11,013 nucleotides of DNA, taken from the NCBI GenBank assembly GCA_027490345.1, contig JAIXYF010000483.1:1-11013 (forward strand), written 5' to 3'. Both the position numbers and the translations under genes were made by a program. How positions within the stretch are numbered: position 1 is the stretch's first letter; every line of letters starts with the position of its first letter. This document shows positions 5,151-11,013 of the stretch, one piece after another. The DNA comes from Novosphingobium sp. GTDB taxonomy: Bacteria; Pseudomonadota; Alphaproteobacteria; Sphingomonadales; Sphingomonadaceae. A model generated the notes under the pieces. It searched no databases. It was not told the origin of the DNA and saw nothing but the letters and a program-made list of their open reading frames with translations.

Positions 5151-6977
5151 ATGGCTTCCAATCCGGCCTACAAGATCATCGACCATACTTACGACACCGT
5201 CGTTGTCGGCGCGGGCGGCTCTGGCCTGCGCGCCACGATGGGTTCGGCGCAGGCTGGCCTGCGCACCGCCTGCATCACCAAGGTCTTCCCGACGCGCAGC
5301 CACACGGTTGCGGCGCAGGGCGGCATTGCTGCCAGCCTTGGCAACAACAGCCCGGACCACTGGACCTGGCACATGTACGATACCGTCAAAGGGTCCGACT
5401 GGCTCGGCGATCAGGACGCGATCGAATACATGGTGCGTGAGGCGCCTGCTGCGGTGTACGAGCTGGAACACGCAGGCGTGCCCTTCAGCCGTAACGCGGA
5501 GGGCACGATCTACCAGCGCCCGTTCGGCGGCCACATGCAGAACATGGGCGAAGGCCCGCCAGTGCAGCGCACGTGCGCTGCGGCCGACCGCACCGGCCAC
5601 GCCATGCTTCATGCGCTCTATCAGCAGAGCCTGAAGTATGATGCGGACTTCTTCATCGAATACTTCGCGATCGATCTCATCATGGAGCCCGGCGCAAACG
5701 GCGTGCCCGAATGCCGCGGCGTCATCGCCATGTGCATGGACGATGGCTCGATCCACCGCTTCCGCAGCCATGCCGTCGTGCTGGCCACGGGCGGTTATGG
5801 CCGCTGCTACTTCACCGCGACCTCGGCCCACACCTGCACGGGTGACGGCGGCGGCATGGTGCTGCGCGCGGGGCTCCCGCTGCAGGACATGGAATTCGTC
5901 CAGTTCCACCCCACCGGCATCTACGGCGCGGGCGTGCTCATCACCGAAGGTGCGCGCGGCGAGGGCGGCTATCTGACGAATTCCGAAGGCGAGCGCTTCA
6001 TGGAGCGCTATGCGCCGTCCGCGAAGGACCTTGCCAGCCGCGACGTTGTCTCGCGTTCCATGGCGCTGGAAATCCGCGAAGGGCGCGGCGTCGGCCCGCA
6101 CAAGGACCATATCTACCTTCACCTCGATCATATCGACGCGAAGGTGCTAGGCGAACGCCTGCCGGGCATCACCGAAAGCGGCAAGATCTTCGCGGGCGTG
6201 GATCTCACGCGCCAGCCGCTGCCGGTCGTGCCAACGGTGCACTACAACATGGGCGGCATCCCCTGTAACTATCATGGTGAAGTCGTCACCATTGGCGCGG
6301 ACGGCAATCCGGAAACGGTGATCCCCGGCCTGTTCGCGGTGGGCGAAGCGGCCTGCGTTTCGGTCCACGGCGCGAACCGCCTCGGCTCCAACTCGCTGAT
6401 CGACCTTGTCGTGTTCGGCCGCGCCACGGGTCTGCGCCTCAAGGAAATCATCAAGCCCGGCTCGGCGCACAAGAGCCTGCCCAAGGACAGCGCCGACATG
6501 GCGCTGACCCGCATCGACACGTTCCGCCACGCCAATGGCGGCTCGCCCACGGCGCAAGTTCGCATCGAGATGCAGCGCACGATGTCGGCCCACGCGGCGG
6601 TGTTCCGCACCGATGAGCTGATGAGCGAGGGCAAGACCAAGCTCGCGGCGACCTATGAGCGCATGGCCGATATCAAGGTTTCGGACCGTTCGCTGATCTG
6701 GAACTCGGACCTCATCGAAACGCTGGAGCTCGACAACCTGATCGCGCAGGCTTCGGTCACGATGCATTCGGCCAGCAACCGCAAGGAAAGCCGCGGCGCC
6801 CACGCGCACGAAGATTTCCCTGATCGCAACGATGGCGAGTGGATGAAGCACACCGCCAGCTGGTTCGATGGCTGGGGCGGCAAGGGCGGCGCGGTGAAGC
6901 TCGATTACCGCCCGGTCCACGAATATACGCTGACCGACGATGTCGAGTACATCAAGCCTAAGAAGCGCGTTTACTAA
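5151..6977 (+). CDS. sdhA: Succinate dehydrogenase flavoprotein subunit SdhA
   Basis: SdhA oxidises succinate to fumarate in the TCA cycle and passes electrons to SdhB on the cytoplasmic face of complex II. The 608 residues are a normal full length. The FAD-binding GAGGSG lies at 20-25; His51 in RSHTVAAQGG is the expected covalent FAD attachment site; HPTG (253-256), TEGARGEGG (265-273), Arg297 in SRDVVSR, His364 in HYNMGG and Arg410 in GANRLGSNS match the substrate-binding and proton-relay residues of E. coli SdhA (His242, Thr254, Arg286, His354, Arg399). The C-terminus ends with a basic KPKKRVY, usual for the family. The ATG at 5151 lies 3 bp after the sdhD stop, behind a run of G. Unlike the common sdhCDAB order, no sdhB follows: a cupin gene starts 2 bp after the stop. 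Confidence 0.97.
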   Translation: MASNPAYKIIDHTYDTVVVGAGGSGLRATMGSAQAGLRTACITKVFPTRSHTVAAQGGIAASLGNNSPDHWTWHMYDTVKGSDWLGDQDAIEYMVREAPAAVYELEHAGVPFSRNAEGTIYQRPFGGHMQNMGEGPPVQRTCAAADRTGHAMLHALYQQSLKYDADFFIEYFAIDLIMEPGANGVPECRGVIAMCMDDGSIHRFRSHAVVLATGGYGRCYFTATSAHTCTGDGGGMVLRAGLPLQDMEFVQFHPTGIYGAGVLITEGARGEGGYLTNSEGERFMERYAPSAKDLASRDVVSRSMALEIREGRGVGPHKDHIYLHLDHIDAKVLGERLPGITESGKIFAGVDLTRQPLPVVPTVHYNMGGIPCNYHGEVVTIGADGNPETVIPGLFAVGEAACVSVHGANRLGSNSLIDLVVFGRATGLRLKEIIKPGSAHKSLPKDSADMALTRIDTFRHANGGSPTAQVRIEMQRTMSAHAAVFRTDELMSEGKTKLAATYERMADIKVSDRSLIWNSDLIETLELDNLIAQASVTMHSASNRKESRGAHAHEDFPDRNDGEWMKHTASWFDGWGGKGGAVKLDYRPVHEYTLTDDVEYIKPKKRVY

Positions 6978-6979
6978 AC

Positions 6980-7378
6980 GTGTCTGCGCAGCGCGCGATG
7001 GGACTTATGGTGGCCGGGCTTGCCTTGGTGGCAGGCCCGGCTCTGGCCATTCCGCCGCCTGAGGCCACTGCCTATCCCGATCCGCTCGAAGCTGGGTGGA
7101 ATGGCCGCAAGGTCTGCGTCGTGCTCAAGGAGAACGAGCGCCTGCGCACCTTGCGCTGCACCTTTCCGCCGGGCTGGGGGCACGAGCGGCACCGCCACGC
7201 GCCGCATTGGGGCTATATCCTCAAGGGCTCGACCATGCGGATCACCACCGCCAGTGGCACGGTCGTGCGCAGGCTCAAGGCTGGTGACAGCTGGTGGAGC
7301 GACGGCATCACCTGGCACGAAGGTCGCAACATCGGGCGCACCACCGGGGTCTATCTGATCGTCGAACCCAAGCCCTGA
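6980..7378 (+). CDS. Exported cupin-domain protein of unknown function
   Basis: A 132-residue protein with a signal peptide (hydrophobic MVAGLALVAGPALA, cleavage after ALA at about residue 23) and a single cupin barrel. The metal-binding residues expected of cupin motif 1 are H71-x-H73 in ERHRHAPHWGYILKG; the usual Glu is absent, with His76-Trp77 in that region. Motif 2 is GDSWWSDGITWHEGRN, with His113 in the standard H-x3-N ending. A metal-binding periplasmic protein is therefore likely, but no substrate can be named. Two cysteines (46 and 60) could form a disulfide. The GTG at 6980 starts 2 bp after the sdhA stop; an ATG at 6998 is a possible alternative that would leave a shorter signal peptide. 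Position suggests transcription with the sdh operon. A role in complex II is not shown by the sequence. Confidence 0.8.
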   Translation: MSAQRAMGLMVAGLALVAGPALAIPPPEATAYPDPLEAGWNGRKVCVVLKENERLRTLRCTFPPGWGHERHRHAPHWGYILKGSTMRITTASGTVVRRLKAGDSWWSDGITWHEGRNIGRTTGVYLIVEPKP

Positions 7379-7388
7379 TCGGCCTTTA

Positions 7389-7415
7389 CCTGCCGAGCTT
7401 CCCCTGCCGAGCTTC
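7389..7415. repeat. Two copies of a 13-bp direct repeat between converging genes
   Basis: CCTGCCGAGCTTC occurs at 7389-7401 and 7403-7415 (14-bp period). The second copy overlaps the stop codon of the minus-strand gene ending at 7414. It looks like a recent small tandem duplication. No terminator hairpin with a T-run is visible in this gap. Confidence 0.75.
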
Positions 7416-8034
7416 AGCTGCGCTTCTTGCGGGCGCGCTGGGGCTGGGGCGGTGCAGCTTTTCCTGCCGACGACGGGTCTGATGCGGCTTCAGCCTTGGC
7501 CTGCAGTGCTGCTGCCTGCGCTGCAGTGGCCGCACGCGCCGGATAGCGGCAGCCACGCGCCTGGCCGTATCCTTTCAGGAATGCGCGGCGGCTTGCCCCG
7601 GCATAGAGCGCGACCTGCCATTGGCGCTCCCGTGTTGCGGCGCCAGACACCTCGCGGATCACCCCGCCGAACGGGATGAAGCTGGTCAGGACGGATTTGG
7701 CCACGTTGCCCACTGCGTTGCCGCGCTTTTCATCGCGGGTCTTGTCTATGGCAACGTCGATATCCGGTCCCAGAACAGCATCGAGCTGCACGATTTCGGC
7801 CCCGATCGCGCGGCAGGTGCGCAGGCCGCCCAGATCATAGGTCGCCTCCCGTGCAGCGTTCAGGATGGGCGGGATATCCTCCTTCTTGAGATTGAGATTG
7901 GAGAGCGGGGTCATTGCCACATCTTCGGCGGTGACATTCGAGGGCGCAACCACCGTCTGCGCTGCGGCAGGCAATGCAATGGCGCCGGAAAGGGCACCCG
8001 AAAGGAGTGCGATAGCCAGACAGCTGTGCTTCAT
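7414..8034 (-). CDS. Exported protein of unknown function
   Basis: I do not recognise a named family for this 206-residue protein. Residues 1-25 form a clear signal peptide (MKHSCLAIALLSGALSGAIALPAAA, cleavage AAA-QT). The mature part has a region of mixed helices with DIPPILNAAREATYDLGGLRTCRAIGAEI, a charged segment (DKTRDEKRGNAVGNV), a short hydrophobic glycine-containing stretch (SVLTSFIPFGGVIREVSGA), and RQWQVALYAGASRRAFLKGYGQARGCRYP. Two Cys of the mature protein, in RTCRAIG and RGCRYP, may form a disulfide. The C-terminal 45 residues are Ala-rich, low in complexity and end in the basic RARKKRS. It is expected in the periplasm or attached to the outer membrane. The start ATG at 8034 follows a purine-rich GGGAA. 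It lies 37 bp downstream of the zinc metallopeptidase gene on the same strand, so co-transcription is likely. Confidence 0.8.
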   Translation of the reverse strand: MKHSCLAIALLSGALSGAIALPAAAQTVVAPSNVTAEDVAMTPLSNLNLKKEDIPPILNAAREATYDLGGLRTCRAIGAEIVQLDAVLGPDIDVAIDKTRDEKRGNAVGNVAKSVLTSFIPFGGVIREVSGAATRERQWQVALYAGASRRAFLKGYGQARGCRYPARAATAAQAAALQAKAEAASDPSSAGKAAPPQPQRARKKRS

Positions 8035-8071
8035 GGAAGGTTCCCGTTACGCCGGCATAATGGCTGCTGCG

Positions 8072-8965
8072 CTATTGGGCCCCCCCTGATGAGCGCACCC
8101 TGAACGTGTCGCACGCGTCCTCGTCGCCCGTCTCCAGCCCCTTGCGCAGCCACGCCATGCGCTGCGCGCTGCTGCCATGCGTGAAGGACGCTTCCACCGG
8201 GGTGCGCCCGGCCGAGGCCATCAGCGTATCATCGCCGATCTGGTGCGCGGCGGTGAGGCCTTCCTCGATGTCACCCGGCTCGATCTTGTCCTTGTTGCGC
8301 GCGGCCCAGACCCCGGCATAGCAATCGGCCTGCAGTTCGAGCGCGACCGACAGCCGGTTGGCTATCGGCGGATTGCGGCGCTGCGCCTCGTTCACCTGAT
8401 CCGATGTGCCGACAAGGTTCTGCACATGGTGGCCATATTCGTGCGCCATCACATAGGCCCGTGCAAAATCGCCGCCTGCCTTCATCTGGCGCTCCATCTC
8501 GGTGAAGAAATCGGTGTCGATGTAAATGCCGTTGTCTGCGGGGCAATAGAACGGCCCCATCGCGCTTTGCGCTGCGCCGCAGCCCGATTGCCCGTCGCGC
8601 GCGTAGAACACCAGTTTGGGCGGGGTGAAGGCGATGCCCGCCTTCTGAAATAGCGGTTCCCACGTCTTGTTGAGCGAGGCGAGCGCGTTGCAGCTTTCGC
8701 GGCTGAAGGCGTTCACGCTGCAGCTTTCGGCAAGGCTGCCGGGGCGCTGCGGGGCTTCGCGCGGCGCTGCGGGGCCGCCCGCGCCTTGCATGTTCTGGAG
8801 CGTGCCCAGCGTTTGCAGCGGATTGATGCCGAACACCAGCGCACCGATCGCCGCGATGATGAGGCTGCCGCAGCCGATCTTGCCGCCCGGCCCGCCGAAG
8901 CTGGGCCCGCCGCCACCGCGCTGGTCCTCGACCTGGATCGAGTTGTCGAAATCGTCGAGCCTCAT
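8072..8965 (-). CDS. YpfJ-type neutral zinc metallopeptidase (Zn_peptidase family)
   Basis: The 297-residue protein matches the YpfJ/putative neutral zinc metallopeptidase family: N-terminal MRLDDFDNSIQVEDQRG, a glycine-rich linker, a single hydrophobic segment (about 31-47, GCGSLIIAAIGALVFGI) that likely anchors it in the inner membrane, then a large catalytic domain. The zinc-binding HEYGH is at 175-179 (MAHEYGHHVQN) and the conserved ELQADCYAGVWA at 210-221 probably supplies a further ligand. Several cysteines (82, 92, 129, 141, 215, 285) could pair if the domain faces the periplasm. I start the gene at the ATG at 8965, which has AGGAG at the ideal distance; an upstream start would add 16 non-conserved residues. 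The physiological substrate is unknown for the family. A run of seven C at 8080-8086 lies in the last codons, so the extreme C-terminus would be sensitive to a homopolymer error. Confidence 0.9.
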   Translation of the reverse strand: MRLDDFDNSIQVEDQRGGGGPSFGGPGGKIGCGSLIIAAIGALVFGINPLQTLGTLQNMQGAGGPAAPREAPQRPGSLAESCSVNAFSRESCNALASLNKTWEPLFQKAGIAFTPPKLVFYARDGQSGCGAAQSAMGPFYCPADNGIYIDTDFFTEMERQMKAGGDFARAYVMAHEYGHHVQNLVGTSDQVNEAQRRNPPIANRLSVALELQADCYAGVWAARNKDKIEPGDIEEGLTAAHQIGDDTLMASAGRTPVEASFTHGSSAQRMAWLRKGLETGDEDACDTFRVRSSGGAQ

Positions 8966-9122
8966 CCATCCCTCTCCTGCCGCTGCGGCACGATTGCCCG
9001 CAAGCAGGCCCAAAGCGCAAGAGCAATGTCATCGCGCCGTGGTAGACGGACCTTGCGCTGCGCGGCTGCATTTGCGAGCAATGCAACTGCGTCGGGCCGT
9101 TCGGGGATAACGATGAGTCGAG
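8966..9122. promoter_or_regulatory. Divergent intergenic region between the YpfJ-type and M28 peptidase genes
   Basis: About 157 bp between two divergently transcribed peptidase genes. It must hold two promoters, but I cannot pick a convincing -35/-10 pair on either strand. A small imperfect palindrome (GCATTTGCGAGCAATGC, 9067-9083) is the only structure seen. Confidence 0.35.
8974..8978 (-). promoter_or_regulatory. Ribosome binding site of the YpfJ-type peptidase
   Basis: On the minus strand AGGAG lies 8 bases before the ATG at 8965, inside a longer purine run. This decides the start in favour of 8965 over the in-frame upstream option at 9013. Confidence 0.65.
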
Positions 9123-10730
9123 GTGGGTAAACCGGTTGCCATGAACCTTGCCCCCGAGAGCGGCACCAAGCCGCGGTTCATCGGGCAGCTGGCCGCTGTC
9201 TGCCTTGCCCTTCTGGTGCTCGTGCCGCTGGCAGCCTTTGCTGCGGCGCCGACCAAGCGCCAGCTCGCCGCGATCGAGGTGCAGCTGCGCCGCCATGTAA
9301 CCACGCTTTCCAGCGACGAATATGCCGGGCGCGAGCCGGGTACACCGGGTGAGACGCTGACGCTGCGCTATCTGGCGCGGGAATGGTTCGATATCGGGCT
9401 GGAATCAGGCACCAACGATCCCGGCAATGCGTGGTTCGCCCCGGTTGAACTGGTCGAACGCGAACCGCAAGGTTCGCGCGCGCAGTTCCTTGCGGGCAAA
9501 CGGCGCCTGCCGGTCGCGGAAACCGGGATTTTCGTGGTCACCTCGGGCCTGCGCAGCCTGATCGAGAATGCGCCGCTCGTCTATGTCGGCAAGACCGAGG
9601 GAGGCGAGGGCGCGCGCACCGAACTGGCCGGGCGCGTAGCCGTCATCCTCGATAGCGAGGCGCCGCTGCCCGAGGCGGCGAGGCCCGGCGCCGCTGCGCC
9701 GCCGCGCCCGATTGACCGTGCGGGCAGGCTGCTGGCAGGCGGCGCGGCAGCGGTGCTGACCGTGCTCGACGGCGAGCGAACGCTGGAGGATGTCATGGCC
9801 CGCCGTCGCCGCGCGGGGTATGCGCTGGCGGGCGAGCGGCTTGGCGGAGATATCGAGGCGTTCGTGTCTGCCGATGCGGCGCAGCAGCTGCTGGCGGCGG
9901 CAGGGGGCCAAGATCTGGCGGGCCTGCGTGCGGCCGGGGCGGCACCAGGCTTCGGCATGAGGGCGCTGGGCATTTCCGCCTCGTTCGAGGCGACCAACCG
10001 CGAAACGCGGATCAAGACGCACAACCTGATCGGCCGGATCGCTGGCCGCCGTCCGGCGGCCGGTGCAGTCGTGCTGATGGCGCACTGGGATCATTTCGGC
10101 AGGTGCGCTCGGCCGCCAGCGGAAAAGCAGGTGTGCCCCGGCGCGGTCGACAATGCCTCGGGCCTTGCTGTCATCACCGAAGCGGCGCGGCTGCTGGCGG
10201 CGGGCAAGCCGCTCGACCGCGATGTCTATCTGGTGGCCACCACGGGCGAGGAACTGGGCCTGCTGGGCGCGCTGGCCTTTGCCGAAAACCCGCCGTTGCC
10301 GCTGGCCAGCGTGGTCGCAGCCTTCAATGTCGACAGCAGCGGTCTGGTGCCTGCCGGCCTCCCGGTCAGCGTGGTGGGGCAGGGGATGACCCCGCTCGAT
10401 CCGGGCATTGCCAGCGTGGTCAAGACGATGAAGCGCAAGCTTGCCACAGGCGAGGCCGCCAACGCGTTCGCGCGGCGGCAGGATAGCTGGGCGCTGATGC
10501 AGCACGATGTGCCCTCGGTCATGGTCAGCACCAGCTATTCCGATCCGGCGCGGCTCGAAGCTTTCATGGACAATGTCTATCACCGCCCGACCGACGATGC
10601 CGAACGCGTGGTCTATGGCGGCATGGTCGATGATGTGCTGCTCCAGACCGAACTGGTGCGCTTCTTTGCCGATCCCCGGGCATGGCCCGCGACCGGACCG
10701 GCCAGCTGGCCAGCTGCAAGGGCAAAGTAG
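9123..10730 (+). CDS. Exported M28 family metallopeptidase with PA-like insert
   Basis: A 535-residue zinc aminopeptidase of family M28 with an N-terminal signal sequence or anchor (hydrophobic 19-41, AAVCLALLVLVPLAAFAAA). The segment LSSDEYAGREPGTPGE (62-77) is typical of exported M28 proteins. A protease-associated-like insert occupies about 140-275. The catalytic domain shows the co-catalytic zinc set: H321 and D323 in MAHWDHFG, D343 in GAVDNASG, the Glu pair E376-E377 in TTGEELGLLG, D404 in FNVDSSG, and H487 in YHRPTDD. It likely trims peptides in the periplasm or at the surface; specificity cannot be read. Two starts are possible: GTG at 9123 and ATG at 9141; the longer gives a slightly longer pre-signal region, and GAGGTGGG at 9119-9126 is somewhat far from the ATG. 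It is divergent from the YpfJ-type gene; 7 bp after its stop a large palindromic element begins. Confidence 0.93.
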   Translation: MGKPVAMNLAPESGTKPRFIGQLAAVCLALLVLVPLAAFAAAPTKRQLAAIEVQLRRHVTTLSSDEYAGREPGTPGETLTLRYLAREWFDIGLESGTNDPGNAWFAPVELVEREPQGSRAQFLAGKRRLPVAETGIFVVTSGLRSLIENAPLVYVGKTEGGEGARTELAGRVAVILDSEAPLPEAARPGAAAPPRPIDRAGRLLAGGAAAVLTVLDGERTLEDVMARRRRAGYALAGERLGGDIEAFVSADAAQQLLAAAGGQDLAGLRAAGAAPGFGMRALGISASFEATNRETRIKTHNLIGRIAGRRPAAGAVVLMAHWDHFGRCARPPAEKQVCPGAVDNASGLAVITEAARLLAAGKPLDRDVYLVATTGEELGLLGALAFAENPPLPLASVVAAFNVDSSGLVPAGLPVSVVGQGMTPLDPGIASVVKTMKRKLATGEAANAFARRQDSWALMQHDVPSVMVSTSYSDPARLEAFMDNVYHRPTDDAERVVYGGMVDDVLLQTELVRFFADPRAWPATGPASWPAARAK

Positions 10731-10737
10731 GCCGCGG

Positions 10738-10773
10738 GGCTAGGGTCCAAACTCGATCAGGTCGCGTTCGAGG
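10738..10773 (+). repeat. Left terminal inverted repeat of the palindromic element
   Basis: It pairs with 10976-11011, 35 of 36 positions. It contains CTAG (10740-10743) followed by GGTCCAAACTCGATCAGG. Confidence 0.9.
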
Positions 10774-10870
10774 TTTGAGGCAAAACGGCTCAGTGCAAGG
10801 AGGGAAGGCGCGGGGATATGTCGATATCTCAAGCCTTGCCGACGCAGCAATGGGCCGTTTTGGTCAAACC
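10772..10870. repeat. Left internal hairpin arm of the palindromic element
   Basis: CAAAACGGC (10781-10789) pairs perfectly with GCCGTTTTG (10854-10862); after a small internal loop TTTGA (10774-10778) pairs with TCAAA (10864-10868). Near the tip AAGGC (10805-10809) pairs with GCCTT (10833-10837) and GATAT (10815-10819) with ATATC (10824-10828) around a GTCG tetraloop. Confidence 0.65.
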
Positions 10871-10877
10871 CCTCCGG

Positions 10878-10977
10878 GGCGCCCAAATGGCTTCCATCTC
10901 GGGCCAACGCGCCCTTGAAAAGGCAACCAGCCTTCCCTGCGGGCGCCTTGGCCCGATATGTTCGCCATTTGAGCGCC
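10878..10977. repeat. Right internal hairpin arm of the palindromic element
   Basis: The arm 10878-10914 is complementary to 10941-10977 at 31 of 37 positions, with ungapped pairing and the mismatches mostly grouped in one internal loop. The 26-base loop holds a further small hairpin, AAGGC (10920-10924) with GCCTT (10930-10934) around AACCA. Confidence 0.8.
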
Positions 10978-11011
10978 TCGAACGCGCCCTGATCGAGTTT
11001 GGACCCTAGCC
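10976..11011 (-). repeat. Right terminal inverted repeat of the palindromic element
   Basis: Inverted copy of 10738-10773; ends with CTAG at 11006-11009. Only two bases of right flank are in the window, so the outer boundary cannot be confirmed. Confidence 0.9.
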
Positions 11012-11013
11012 TA

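Larger units (their letters stand above)
10738..11011. repeat. Palindromic three-armed element with 36-bp inverted termini (MITE-like or structured RNA)
   Basis: The termini 10738-10773 and 10976-11011 are inverted copies with one mismatch (T10762 against C10987); the first 24 bp are perfect. Inside lie two further hairpin arms, so the whole element can fold as a three-way junction on DNA or RNA. The left arm pairs 10772-10789 with 10854-10870, the right arm pairs 10878-10914 with 10941-10977 (31 of 37 positions match). No protein of known type is encoded: the open frame at 10818-11009 follows the palindrome and looks incidental. The element starts 7 bp after the M28 stop. Likely identities are a miniature inverted-repeat transposable element or another dispersed palindromic repeat; a structured non-coding RNA is an alternative. 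There is no T-run, so it is not a standard terminator. Confidence 0.75.

Noticed and set aside
4836..6131. 431-codon open frame on the minus strand opposite sdhD and sdhA
   Set aside because: It is a by-product of GC-rich codon use in sdhA: the composition is rich in His, Arg, Ala and Val with no recognisable domain, and both genes on the other strand are certain.
8080..8086. Run of seven C as evidence of a frameshift in the YpfJ-type gene
   Set aside because: The gene ends at a normal length for the family five codons beyond conserved sequence, so no frameshift needs to be assumed.
9405..10583. 392-codon open frame on the minus strand opposite the M28 peptidase gene
   Set aside because: Antisense to a well-supported gene with complete catalytic motifs; the translation is Arg/His-rich without any known motif.
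10700..10711. Perfect 12-bp palindrome GGCCAGCTGGCC
   Set aside because: It lies within the last codons of the M28 gene, is made of common GC-rich words and has no partner site.
10818..11009. 63-codon plus-strand open frame inside the palindromic element
   Set aside because: It covers both internal arms and the terminal repeat, so its sequence is set by the palindrome; no ribosome binding site at the right distance is visible. It would deserve another look if copies elsewhere preserve the frame.
10731..11013. Element as a simple rho-independent terminator of the M28 gene
   Set aside because: There is no T-run after any stem and the structure is far longer than a terminator; it may still block read-through by its size.

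Overview
The window reads as a chromosomal segment of a GC-rich alphaproteobacterium, most likely of the order Sphingomonadales (Novosphingobium/Erythrobacter/Sphingomonas-like). This rests on the SdhC/SdhD/SdhA sequences, a CinA-like + prmA neighbourhood, a subclass B3 metallo-beta-lactamase of the type described as chromosomal in Erythrobacter and Novosphingobium, and the strong GC bias at third codon positions. The assignment comes from reading the proteins; no database search was run.

Layout. (1) 1-1132, plus strand: the 3' end of ligA (NAD-dependent DNA ligase; helix-hairpin-helix and BRCT domains) followed 8 bp later by a small protein with an N-terminal helical, TerB-like region and its own BRCT domain. 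This block is visibly poorer in GC than everything after it (27/60 GC at 541-600 and again at 1021-1080, against 49/60 at 1441-1500), so it may have a separate history. (2) 1155-1649, plus strand: a CinA/PncC-like protein with an altered catalytic signature; its 3' end overlaps the next gene, which lies on the opposite strand. (3) 1627-4122, minus strand: a compact cluster transcribed SDR oxidoreductase -> B3 metallo-beta-lactamase -> prmA, in which all neighbouring genes overlap (prmA and the lactamase share an ATGA). (4) 4292-7378, plus strand: sdhC-sdhD-sdhA, the two membrane anchors and the flavoprotein of succinate dehydrogenase (complex II), followed after 2 bp by an exported cupin. sdhB, the iron-sulfur subunit, is not in the window. 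(5) 7414-8965, minus strand: a YpfJ-type zinc metallopeptidase gene followed by an exported protein of unknown function. (6) 9123-10730, plus strand: an exported M28 family aminopeptidase with a PA-like insert. (7) 10738-11011: a non-coding, highly palindromic element of about 274 bp that begins 7 bp after the M28 stop codon. It has near-perfect 36-bp inverted termini and two internal hairpin arms, so it can fold into a three-way junction.

Most of the window is ordinary core metabolism, information processing and envelope proteolysis. The parts least explained by standard annotation are the three-armed element at the right end, the low-GC BRCT gene pair at the left end, the divergent CinA-like protein, and the coupling of a beta-lactamase to prmA. 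I saw no tRNA, rRNA, CRISPR array, transposase or prophage gene.
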